Shown here piece after piece: positions 10,630-20,339 of a stretch of 64,000 bases of DNA. Source of the DNA: Tamarix chinensis (taxonomy: Eukaryota > Streptophyta > Magnoliopsida > Caryophyllales > Tamaricaceae). The first letter of the stretch is position 1; every line of letters starts with the position of its first letter. The notes beneath the pieces were generated by a model, which saw only the letters and a program-made list of their open reading frames with translations, searched no databases and was not told where the DNA came from. Position numbers and translations under genes: made by a program. Location: the NCBI GenBank assembly GCA_030549775.1, contig CM060174.1, forward strand, positions 67,415,566-67,479,565, read 5' to 3'.

Positions 10630-12945
10630 CTACTGGATGGGACTAGTGGTATGAGCTAGATGGTTAATATCATCGACATCACTGCTGGACTGTGTGGATG
10701 AGGAAGAGGGAGCACTATGATCTGAATTAGCGGGCATCACTTCTAACTCCACCTTCTCGCTAGTACCCTGTTGATCACTTGTACCATGCGAGGAAATAGT
10801 AGATTCTTTTCCAGAAGATAGCAATGCATTCTCATTAAAAGTTACATCCCTACTCAGAATAATTTTTTTAGAGTCGGGACACCAAAACCTATACCCCTTG
10901 GACTCAGAAGCATAGCCTAAGAAAATGCATTTAAGAGCTCTAAGAGCTAATTTACCATGATTAACATGAATATATGTAGGACATCCAAAAACTCTAAGAA
11001 TAGAGTAATCAACAGGATTACCTGACCAAACTTCCTCTGGAATCCTGAAATCAATAGATGTATGTGGAGATCTATTGATGATGTAACAAGCTGTAGAAAC
11101 AGCTTCAGCCCAAAACTCACGTTTGCTCCACAATCCAGCATTAGAGAGCATACACCTTGCCCTCTCAAGTAGAGTCCGATTAATGTGTTCTACAACTCCG
11201 TTTTGTTGAGGCTTCCCAACCAGAGTCTTATGTCTGGAAATACCATGATCTGAACAGAACTCATTAAAATCTGTCTCAACGAACTCTAACCCATTATCTG
11301 TCCTGAGCTTCTTTACCTTCTTCCCTGTCTGGTTTTCAACAAGAGCTTTCCACTTCTTAAAAGTAGGAAAGGCTTCATTCTTGTGGCGTAGAAAATAAAC
11401 CCAGACCTTCCGGGAGAAGTCATCAATTAGAGTCATCATATAGCGCTTACCTCCAAAGGAAGAAACTTTGGATGGTCCCCATAAATCAGAATGGATATAA
11501 TCTAGAATATCCTTAGTACGGTGTTTTGCAGTAGAGAATCCAACCTTTGTCTTTTTGTCTAAAACACAATGCTCACAAAACTCTAACTTTCCCGTACCAT
11601 TACCGAGATGACTACGCTTGCTCAAAATATTCATACCTTTCTCACTCATATGACCAAGACGCATATGCCATAATTGAGTGAAGCCTTCATCAGACATAGA
11701 TGTGGATACAGCAGCTGAACCTGTAACTATAGAACCTTGCAAGATATAGAGACTGCCATGTCTGTTGCCCTTCATTAGGACAAGAGCACCTTTGGAGACC
11801 TTTAGAACTCCACCTTCAGCTGAATACCTGCAACCAAGAGACTCAAGGGTGCCCAAAGAGATCAAATTACGCTTTAAATCAGGAATATGCCTAACATTGG
11901 TCAATGTCCTAATACATCCATCATGGGCCATGATTTGCACACTACCTATGCCAATAACCTTGCACTGGGCATCATTTCCCATCAAGACAACACCACAATC
12001 AACTTGCTCATAAGTGGTGAACCAATCCCTATTGGGACACATATGATAGGTACAACCAGAATCTAGAACCCATTCAGACCGTCTCCTTTTATCATCAAAT
12101 GTAGCCAACAGTACATCACCCTCAGAATTATTTTCAACAATTGTATCGGCTTCAGCATTACTAGAATTTTTCGGTGGTTTTCCTTTATCCTCCTTATCTT
12201 TCTTATTTTTCAATTTATAGCAGTTAGAAATCTCATGCCCAAATTTCTTGCAATATCTACAAGTCACATTGGAATTATGTCCTCTAGATTTAGACTGAGA
12301 TTTTTTCTTATTTTTACTACCACGGTCATTAGATCTACCTCTAACAGATAAGCCTTCAGCTTTATCATCAGAACGAACTTCAAGATCAAATTTCTCTTTC
12401 GAGAGCAAATTGGATTTAACATCCTCAAAGGTAAGCGTATCAGAATTACCATATAATATAATTTCCTTGAAGTGTTTAAAGGTAGATGGTAAAGAGACGA
12501 CCAATAAAACAGCTTTATCCTCATCATCAATTTTCACATCTAGATTCTCAAGATCAATAATAATTGAATTAAATTCATCTAGATGAGATTGAATAGGAGT
12601 ACCTTCAACCATACGTAGAGTATATAAACGTTCTTTGAGACGAAGCTTGTTCGCTAGACTTTTTGTCATATAAAGCGATTCAAGCTTGAGCCATAAGGCA
12701 GATGTAGTAGTCTCATGAACAACCTCACGAAGAACCTCCTTAGATAGAGACAATTGGATTGTTGATAGCGCCTTCTCATCCAATTCGTCCCATTGCTCAT
12801 CCATCATAGTCTCGGGCTTCTTAGATTTACCATCTAGAGCCTTCTTTAATCCATTCTGGGTCAACACTGCTTTCATTTGGATCCTCCAGATACTAAAACT
12901 GATCTTGCCATCAAACTTCTCGATCTCGAATTTGGTAGACATCAT
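10630..12945 (-). CDS. Copia polyprotein, proximal part: gag, protease, integrase
   Basis: The start is set at the ATG at 12943-12945 (a second ATG follows directly). The upstream ATG at 12993 lies inside the LTR and is not credible. Numbered from 12945: the gag (UBN2-type) region is at about 1-215; a CCHC zinc knuckle CRYCKKFGHEISNC at 229-242; the aspartic protease motif DSG at 295-297; the integrase HHCC finger uses H427/H432/C457/C460; and integrase D487, D550 and E586 give the DDE catalytic set. The frame ends at a TAG at 10630-10632, between integrase and reverse transcriptase. Gag packages RNA, protease cuts the polyprotein and integrase inserts the cDNA. The sequence looks otherwise undamaged. 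Confidence 0.93.
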   Translation of the reverse strand: MMSTKFEIEKFDGKISFSIWRIQMKAVLTQNGLKKALDGKSKKPETMMDEQWDELDEKALSTIQLSLSKEVLREVVHETTTSALWLKLESLYMTKSLANKLRLKERLYTLRMVEGTPIQSHLDEFNSIIIDLENLDVKIDDEDKAVLLVVSLPSTFKHFKEIILYGNSDTLTFEDVKSNLLSKEKFDLEVRSDDKAEGLSVRGRSNDRGSKNKKKSQSKSRGHNSNVTCRYCKKFGHEISNCYKLKNKKDKEDKGKPPKNSSNAEADTIVENNSEGDVLLATFDDKRRRSEWVLDSGCTYHMCPNRDWFTTYEQVDCGVVLMGNDAQCKVIGIGSVQIMAHDGCIRTLTNVRHIPDLKRNLISLGTLESLGCRYSAEGGVLKVSKGALVLMKGNRHGSLYILQGSIVTGSAAVSTSMSDEGFTQLWHMRLGHMSEKGMNILSKRSHLGNGTGKLEFCEHCVLDKKTKVGFSTAKHRTKDILDYIHSDLWGPSKVSSFGGKRYMMTLIDDFSRKVWVYFLRHKNEAFPTFKKWKALVENQTGKKVKKLRTDNGLEFVETDFNEFCSDHGISRHKTLVGKPQQNGVVEHINRTLLERARCMLSNAGLWSKREFWAEAVSTACYIINRSPHTSIDFRIPEEVWSGNPVDYSILRVFGCPTYIHVNHGKLALRALKCIFLGYASESKGYRFWCPDSKKIILSRDVTFNENALLSSGKESTISSHGTSDQQGTSEKVELEVMPANSDHSAPSSSSTQSSSDVDDINHLAHTTSPIQ

Positions 12946-12954
12946 GAACCTGAA

Positions 12955-12966
12955 GCTCTGATACCA
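12955..12966 (-). other. Primer-binding site (initiator Met-tRNA)
   Basis: Read on the minus strand this is TGGTATCAGAGC, two bases inside the 5' LTR. It is the standard plant copia site, complementary to the 3' end of initiator methionine tRNA, and it fixes the element orientation. Confidence 0.95.
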
Positions 12967-12968
12967 CT

Positions 12969-13470
12969 TGTAAGGAGAAAAGTAAAAGAACACACAATTT
13001 TACGTGGTTCACCCAATGTGGGTTACGTCCACGGATGACAACGAGTAAGGATAATTTTACTATGTAGAGAAAGAATACAAGAAATCCTCAATTGAATAGA
13101 GGATTGTAGAGATCTATCACTCTCAATTATTCTAACTCTCAAATGTGTGTAGAGCTATGATGGATATTGTGAGTCATGTTTTGAGAAAGGGTCGGGGACT
13201 ACATATATATAGTCTTCAAAAGAAAATCCTAAAAAACTGCTAATTAATGGAGATTAAAAACTGTAACTCTCCATTTATGGCAGTTAATACTACCAATTAA
13301 TTTAGTAGTAAATTATTCGGTTACGTTAGCTTCATATTTAAGTCTTCCATAACCTCTAGTTTTAAATTCTTCATTGATGGTAGTAAATACTACTAATTAA
13401 AACTCTTCGGTTACTTCAACTTCACATTAAAGACTTTCATAACCGTCAGATTTGAGTCGTAAACTCAACA
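12969..13470 (-). repeat. 5' LTR of the copia element
   Basis: It starts TGTAAGGAG and ends ACTCAACA on the plus strand and is followed by the target duplication TATTT. It is 502 bp, equal to the partner LTR. As the upstream LTR for minus-strand transcription it should hold the active promoter; a TATATATA run is at about 13202-13210. Confidence 0.95.
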
Positions 13471-13475
13471 TATTT

Positions 13476-14139
13476 TGATTCTGTTCAATGATTAAATAAA
13501 ATTTTATTTACTTATTTGTTAATGTTTTGTAAATGTGCAACTACAAGTTACGTGATGACGTGATGCATTGGGCCATTGAAATTAATTCTTTTGAATTATA
13601 TTAAAAAAAGAAGATGGAGAAAGAAAGACACAAAAGGCTGATGGTCGCAATGAAGCAATGAAAAGGCATCAGAGTCTTATAGTGGCACGAATGCAGTAAA
13701 TTCAATTGATTTGAATTGAAAAAACACTAAGCCTTATTTGCATGCAATTACTGATATCATTTGAAGTAAATGTCGTGATGAATTTTATGCATGCGATCTT
13801 TGATTGAAACAAACCAAAATACAAAGTACCAACTTGCGAGAGAGATGACACATATGATACTTCATATTATAAAATTTAATACAAATTTCAAGAATTAGTT
13901 ACCGTGAAGAGTTGGGACTTTTGGATCAAATATTTTCATGGTGTCCCTTCGTCCTTAATAAATAGTTTGCAGGTCATGTGATTGGATAATCATTTGTTTT
14001 GTCAATACTCAAGCCTAGAAGCACAATATTGTTGATAGAATCCTATAAGTGATTTGTTTTATCCTAAGACGAAATTATTGCGGTAATAAACCTTTATGAT
14101 ACAAGTCTAATTAATTTCTTAAAAAAAATCCTAGCTTCT
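13476..14139. other. AT-rich stretch without recognised content
   Basis: No gene could be supported. It may be leader or LTR sequence of the old copia remnant that begins near 14140, but no LTR ends could be identified. Confidence 0.4.
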
Positions 14140-15183
14140 CTAACAATTTGAACGTAACGTTTGATGGAGACGAATTTGACTTCAGCATTCAAAAGTGTAA
14201 ACTAGGATTTAATCAAGTTAACTTGATTCGATGAAACGGACTTTACAAGATAGAAAGATGAGACGGTGTTCTTACTCACTACATTGAAGATTTTGTTTTT
14301 ATGTGCTCGATGCCAGTCTACCGAAATTGCTTGAACCAAAATATGTTGATAGCAATGAGATCAATAATCAAAGAAATAAGCGTGAAGAAGATTAATTGGT
14401 ATGCCCTAGCTAGTTATATTCTCAACTTCCTCATTGTTTTGTTGTACAACTTATATTCGTATTCAAAATCCCCAAAGGGGATATAGTATGCCTTCAAAGC
14501 AAAATACAAAAACAAAACAAAAAAGAGATAGATATAAATTTTTAACTTTAAAATACTTCATGTTTTGAATGTCTGATGATCTACCTATTATCGATCAAGT
14601 ATATGAACTTTAAATTTTGATATACAAACTTAGTGATCTTGAAGTCAAGATCCCCGATTCATTTTAAGTAGTAGAGATCTTGCTTAAGTTGTCTCCTAGT
14701 TCGAATGACTATAGGGGGGATATTTACGTTCTCTTGAAACTATGATCGTAGAATAAGTTATAACAAATCTTTAACTTGAAGTAAAATCTCATTTCTGTGA
14801 TAAGTTGCTATTGAATTCTAAGGTAAATTATCTTAGTAAGGATGGTAATGAAAAGACATAATGTAAAAGATTTCAAGATAGCCTGAAAGTGAAAGAAAGA
14901 AAAATTATTTAAGAAGTGTAGTGATGTGAAGAAAAGTAAGCACGATCACCATTGTGGTAGAAAGGGACATTATATTCGTGAATGGAGAATCAATAAAAAG
15001 ACAGATTCTATAAAATCTAAGACAACTAATGTTGTTGAAAGTAAAGTGAAAGAATTTGTGATAATGGTATGTGTAATAAAAAAAATTGTCACGGTAATAG
15101 AATTTGGTATGGCTACTATGAATAAACCGTTAGATTGATGGATTAATCCTTGTGCAACTTTTCAGGTTTGCAGAAAGAATGCA
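14140..15183 (+). pseudogene. Degenerate Ty1/copia gag-protease remnant, left part
   Basis: A copia gag-like start is seen near 14155 (a F-DGDEFDFS phrase resembling the usual F-G-NF--W). After many stops and frameshifts there is a decayed zinc knuckle, HHCGRKGHYIREW, at about 14944-14982 (the first Cys of CCHC is replaced). Near 15140-15180 comes a W-NPCATFQVCRKN phrase resembling the copia protease start. The frame then breaks abruptly at the LINE and resumes at about 20007. The remnant is non-functional and much older than the element at 8363-13470. Confidence 0.6.
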
Positions 15184-15599
15184 CTACAATGCGCCTCACT
15201 GTCCTGGCGATAGGGAAGAACTTGCGAAAGAAAACACGGCAAAACAGTGGTTTGGCCTGCAAAAATCAACCGCTAATGCCGCAAGCATAAGACAATTCAG
15301 GTGATGGGGATGCTCAGGGCAATTCAAATCTGCAGGGTACTCCTTCCCATACATTGACCCCGACATTGAAAGGAAAAAATGTTTCCATTGATGTACCTCT
15401 TGATTCCCCAGTTGCACATATAACCAATGAGACTATTGGTTCAATTTCAATTGCTAGCATTCCCAACATGGAAAAATCGAATCCAATTCATATGCCTAAT
15501 CCTAAAATCAAACCCTTAGAAAGTTGGAAAGACATCCTTCTCAAGAACCATTGGGAATAGGGGGTTCTAAATCTTTCTTTTTCTCCCCCTATGATTATT

Positions 15600-16262
15600 A
15601 TCTAGGGAGCACAAGCACAACTCCAACAAGATGAAATTGAAATTGAGGAACGAAAGTGGGTGTTTACCTTAGTGGGGATGGTTGCAAGATACTAGCCCTC
15701 ACACCCTCGAATGGTTAGATATGTTAAAGAAACCTGGACTAAAATTTTGAATCCTCCTCAAGTCTTTCTACATGATCAGGGATATTTCCTCTTTAGATTT
15801 GAAAACGAATTAGACTATCAATCCATCTTGAAGATGCCATACTGGTGTTATGGCGTCCGACCCTCCTAATCAAGAAATGGAATCCCAATGAATCATTCGA
15901 CAATGAAGAGTGGAAGAATATGCCACTATGGATTACATGACTTCCTTGACTTCCTGTAACTAAATGGCCTGCAGATTCTCTTAGTAGAATAGGCAAATGT
16001 ATTAGAGTTCCAATTTGTGCTGACATGGTTACAGCTACAAAATCTAGGGTCTCATTCCCCAAGCTACTTGTAGAAGTGGATGTGAGCCTACCTATTATTG
16101 AACAAGTTCAAATTGCTTTGTCTAATGGAAATATTAGGAGGCAATCTGTTCATTATGAATGGAGGCCCAAATTTTGCACAAAATGTGATAGAGTTGGGCA
16201 TGATTTGAATGCGCACCCGCAAAAACCAATGACAGAAAAGGAGAAAGGGATATCTGTCTAGA
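15600..16262 (+). pseudogene. LINE ORF1-like protein (DUF4283 / zinc knuckle), broken
   Basis: Across frames one reads the plant LINE ORF1 pattern: a region around KWVFTLVGMVARY, then NPPQVFLHDQGYFLFRFENE, a PYWCYG segment, LSRIGKCI, an ADMVTATKSRVSFPKLLVEV segment (16020-16080), and the zinc-knuckle part EWRPKFCTKCDRVGHD (about 16158-16206). The last Cys of the usual C-x2-C-x4-H-x4-C knuckle appears replaced (GHDLNAHP). Several frameshifts and stops are needed to follow it. In intact elements this protein binds LINE RNA. Confidence 0.75.
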
Positions 16263-16548
16263 AACTGTGGCAAGTTAAAAAACAACAGCCTCCACAAGAA
16301 CAATACATAATACCTGAACCTGAGCACAAATCTAATGGAGATCAACCTTCTGGTGAAACCAAACAAATAATGGATATTAATGCAAGTTCTTCTTCTGCAT
16401 ATACTGATGATCATATCCTTACCATGTGTGCCCATAATCATGCTGAACATTTCTTAAATAATATTGACAAAAAGAAGGGAAAATGGATCCTTCTTGAGCA
16501 TGGCGGAGACAGTAGACAGAATGCTCTTATCCCTTTCTTAACCTTCAC

Positions 16549-19500
16549 ATGAATGTTGCAGTGTGGAACATCAGGGGTCTAAATAATCCCCTGAAGTAGA
16601 AGTTGGTGAATAGATGTATTAAATATAATAATTTTCATATTGTTTGTTTACTTGAAACTCGTGTCAAGGAGAAAAACATACTTTCTATTCTGAAATTTTT
16701 TGATAGGTATTTTTTTGTCATTCATAACTACTTTGCCCATTATAATGGCCATATATGGATCCTTTGGAGAGCTGATCTCCTAAAAATCTAGGTTCTTGGT
16801 GTATTTTAGCAAGTCATACACTGCTATGTTGAGAGGAATGATGGAATATTTTACCATCTTTCTGTGGTATATGCTCAGAACACAAGAGAAGCTAGGTAAT
16901 GTTTATGGCCTCAAATTAGAAATTTCCATGCTATCAAGAAAAGAAGCCTTGTGATTGGAGACTTCAATGTCATTCTCTCAGGTCAAGAAAAGAGTAGAGG
17001 TATTACCCATACAGCTAACATTGATGACTTTGCTGATTGCATTTATTCTTGTGGCTTAGGAGATCTACCAACCTCTGGCCCTATCTTCACCTGGACTAAT
17101 AATAAGATTGGGCATGCATGGGTATGCTGCAAACTTGACAAGGCCCTTGGGGACCATGAATGGTTTGAGTAGTTTAATCATATTTAGGTTGAGGTTGTTG
17201 AGGACTGCATCTCTGACCATTGTAGACTCCATTTGAAAGATTAGCAGACTGTTAATAGTGGGATTAAGCCTTTTAAATTCTTTAAATTCTAGACTTCTTC
17301 TCCTCATTTCTTGCCTTATGTAGCTCAGGCCTGGAATAAACCTTTCTATGGATCCAAGCAATTCATTTTGGTTCTAAGCTCAGATATTTAAATCAAGTCT
17401 TAAAGCATTTTAATTCTAACCATTTTGGCAACCTTCATAAAAAAGTATCTCAGGCAGAAGAATACTGGCTTAACTGTAGCCATGCCCTCCAATCTTCTCC
17501 TATAAATAGTGACCTGCAACTTTAAGAAAAAATTCTAAGGCACAAATGGTGGCAACAGGTTAGACTTGAAGAACAATTCCTACAATAGAAAGCAAGGATC
17601 CGTCATATTAAATTTGGGGATGGAAATAATGCCTTTTTCTATGCTAGAATCAAGGAGAGACAAAGATCCAATAATATTGTTTCCTTGGTTGATAGTTCTG
17701 GAAAAAAATTAACTTCCCAGCCAGAGATCCTTAATAAGATTCAAAATTCTACTCAAATTTATTGGGATCCTCAGCAAGTGTCCTCCAAATGATCCATCCT
17801 GATATTATCAAGCACGAGCCTATTCTAAATGCAAACCAGAGAAATTTTCTCTTAGCCCAAGTGACTGCAGATGAGATCAACAGTGTTGTATATAGGATGG
17901 GGGACAATAAGGCTCTTGGACCTAATGGTTTCATTGCCCATTTTTATAAATCTAGGTGGTCCATTTTTGGAGAGGATGTCATTGCTGCTGTGAAACATTT
18001 TTGGGACACTGGATACCTGCTAAAAGCCTTAAATAACACCTCCCTGCATCTTGTTCCCGAAAAATCCTCCCCCACTACCATAAATGATTATAGGCGTATT
18101 TCTTGTTGCAATGTTGCATACAAAATTATTTCCGCTATTCTTACCAAGAGGTTGCAAACCACTATTCCCTCTCTTATTCATGGATTCTAAACAACTTTTG
18201 TGGAGGGTAGGTGGATTGGGGAAAATGTAATTCTGGCTCAAGAGCTCCTCAAGAAATATAATAGGAAACATATTAGTCCAAGGATGATGCTTAAAATGGA
18301 CCTAAGGAAAGCCTTTGACTCAGTGGAATAGAGCTTTATTAAGCAGCTTCTCCATGCTCTTGGTTTTCTCTGTCATTTTGCCCATATGATAATGTAGTGT
18401 GTCTCAACCACCAAATTTTCCATTATTTTCAATGGCAGTCTTTGCAATCCCTTCAAGGGTGGTAGGGGTTAAGACAAAGTGATCCCTTGTCTCCTTACCT
18501 TTTTGTGCTAACAATGGAATACCTTTCTCGCTTGTTACAATCACTTTGGGCTGAGAAAATTTTCAAAGGGAACCCTGAATGCAAAAAGGCTAAAATCATT
18601 AACCTCAGTTTTGCTAATGATCTTTTAATCTTCTGTAAAGGTCACCTCCAATTTGTAGATCTGATCAAAGGCATCTTGAACACTTTCTACTTCACCTCAG
18701 GTTTACAAGCAAACCTTGAGAAGAGTAGTGTCTATTTTGGTGGTGTAAATGAGAGCATTAAATCCCAGATCCTGCTCTCCTTGAACTTCACAGAAGGATC
18801 ATTTATTGTCAGGCACTTGGGTATTCCTCTCAACCTAAGATCTCTCAAGATCACTCACTACCATCCTCTCATTGACAGTATCACTTGAAAGCTTAAATCG
18901 TGGACTACTAAGCTACTAAGCTTTGCTGGGAGAATGCAGTTGCTCAAATTTGTTATTTTTGGTATTGACAATTTTTAGATGCAAATGTTTTTCCTACCTA
19001 AGGCTGCTATTTACCATCTTGATAGTCTCTGTAGAGAATTTCTTTAGAATAATATAGATTCCCAAAGGCATAAAACACCTATTGCCTAGTTGAAATTTTT
19101 TCTTCCAAAAGAAGAGGGAGGCCTGGCTTTAAATGACTTTTTCATTGGAATTCAGCATGTATGGCCAAATATCTTTAGAAACTCATTGAATTTAAAGAAA
19201 GTTTATGGATTAAGTGGGTGCATGGAAGATATATCAGAGAAAATGATATATGGCATATGGATGAAATAGTTGAACAATCCTGGAGTTTTAGGCAGGTCCT
19301 TAAGGTTAAAGAAAAAATAAAAGCCTGCTATAACAAATGATGTACTTTTGGGAATTTCAGCACCAAGCTAGTATATCAGCAAATTAGGGACTCTATGCCA
19401 AAGGTTGAGTGGAAGGCTCTTGTTTGGAACCACATCGGCCCTGAAAAGCACAAGTTCTTCACCTGGATGCTGTGTCACAATGCCCTCCCCTGAAATCAAA

Positions 19501-19904
19501 ATTATTCAAGTGGGGGGTCACTGTTGGTAACATCTGTGAGGTTTGCAGGAGTAATGAAGAGGATATTGATCATCTTCTCTTATACTGTCTTGGAGCTAAA
19601 GTTCTTTGGAACTATGTTCTAAGATGGCTTAATGTAAGAAATACTAATGATTAGATGAGGCGCAAGACCTGGCTGATTAGAAAAACCAGAGGCAAAGGGA
19701 AAAAAGATAGTTTGAAGAGCCATATTCAATGCCCTTCTTTACCATATCTGGATCAATCGAAATAAGGTAATATTTCAGCTTATGCAGAGGAATCCTACAG
19801 CCACTATCAAGCAAATTATCTCTGATATTTTTATTAGTTTTAATGATGGAAGAAATATTTATATTAAAAAGTACCTAAATAGCCTTCATAGATGGATTGT
19901 ATGA
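16549..19904 (+). pseudogene. LINE ORF2: endonuclease and reverse transcriptase, broken
   Basis: ORF2 probably began at the ATG at 16549, which opens the APE-endonuclease phrase NVAVWNIRGLNNP and continues with LLETRVKEKN (about 16655). Further on are VIGDFNVILSG (about 16950), DNKALGPNGF of the reverse transcriptase (about 17905), a DYRRISCCNVAYKI segment (about 18088), and FANDLLIFCKG at the active site (about 18610), where the catalytic YADD-type motif reads FAND. A zf-RVT-like C-terminus follows (about 19440-19655) and a terminal stop at 19902-19904. Numerous stops and shifts make it non-functional. Confidence 0.85.
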
Positions 19905-20006
19905 ACGTTTAGGAGTATGCCCCTTTAATTTTGTAGTTGAAACTATTGTACTTCCTTTCCTTTGGTAATAAAAGCTTAATTAATTACCAAAAATAATAAT
20001 AATAAG

Positions 20007-20330
20007 GCATGATTCAAGTTGTATGAAGAATTATCGGATCAAGAAAATATTTTATTAAGAAATAATAATGTTGCCACAATTTTGGAAAAATGATCTATAG
20101 GATAAAAAATGATTTTGATCAATCGTATTTTATCTTCTTGATGTTAGAAAAAAATCATGTATATACTAATTTGTTGCGTAAGAAGTGCTTTGAAATTATA
20201 CTCGGTCTGATGAGGTTTCGGTAACAAAGAACACATTATTTAGAAAGAAAAACGAATATTCGTGCGATAAAATATTTAGGTACGTGTCTGTCATCTTCTA
20301 AGACCCCACGAGCTTAAATTCATGGGTACT
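20007..20330 (+). pseudogene. Degenerate copia remnant, right part
   Basis: Directly after the LINE tail the translation reads FKLYEELSDQENILLRNNN, the segment that follows the protease active site in copia polyproteins. Further fragments reach about 20330, including a phrase similar to the usual LVSG-LL-K-GF region, through several stops. This is the continuation of the remnant at 14140-15183, showing that the LINE landed inside it. Confidence 0.55.
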
Positions 20331-20339
20331 TTTTTAAGC

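Larger units (their letters stand above)
8363..13470 (-). mobile_element. Full-length Ty1/copia retrotransposon
   Basis: The 5108-bp element has two 502-bp LTRs (8363-8864 and 12969-13470), each beginning TG and ending CA on the plus strand, and a perfect 5-bp target duplication TATTT (8358-8362 and 13471-13475). It is read on the minus strand. The primer-binding site is complementary to initiator-methionine tRNA, a purine-rich tract adjoins the left LTR, and the order gag, protease, integrase, reverse transcriptase, RNase H is the Ty1/copia order. The LTRs differ at about five of 502 positions by eye, so insertion was recent. The polyprotein frame is broken by one stop codon. Confidence 0.97.
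15184..20006 (+). mobile_element. Degenerate L1-type LINE retrotransposon
   Basis: The 4.8-kb element has an ORF1-like region with a zinc knuckle, then an ORF2 with apurinic endonuclease, reverse transcriptase and C-terminal zinc-binding domains. It ends in an A-rich AATAATAATAATAA tail at about 19991-20003. It is inserted into the copia remnant, whose reading continues on either side. Candidate short target duplications are aaagaatgca (about 15174-15183) and taataaggca (about 20000-20009); they are degenerate, so the exact borders are uncertain. Many stops show it is dead. Confidence 0.85.

Noticed and set aside
12946..12993. ATG at 12993 as polyprotein start
   Set aside because: It lies in the LTR and would place the primer-binding site inside the coding region. 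The ATG at 12945 fits the family.
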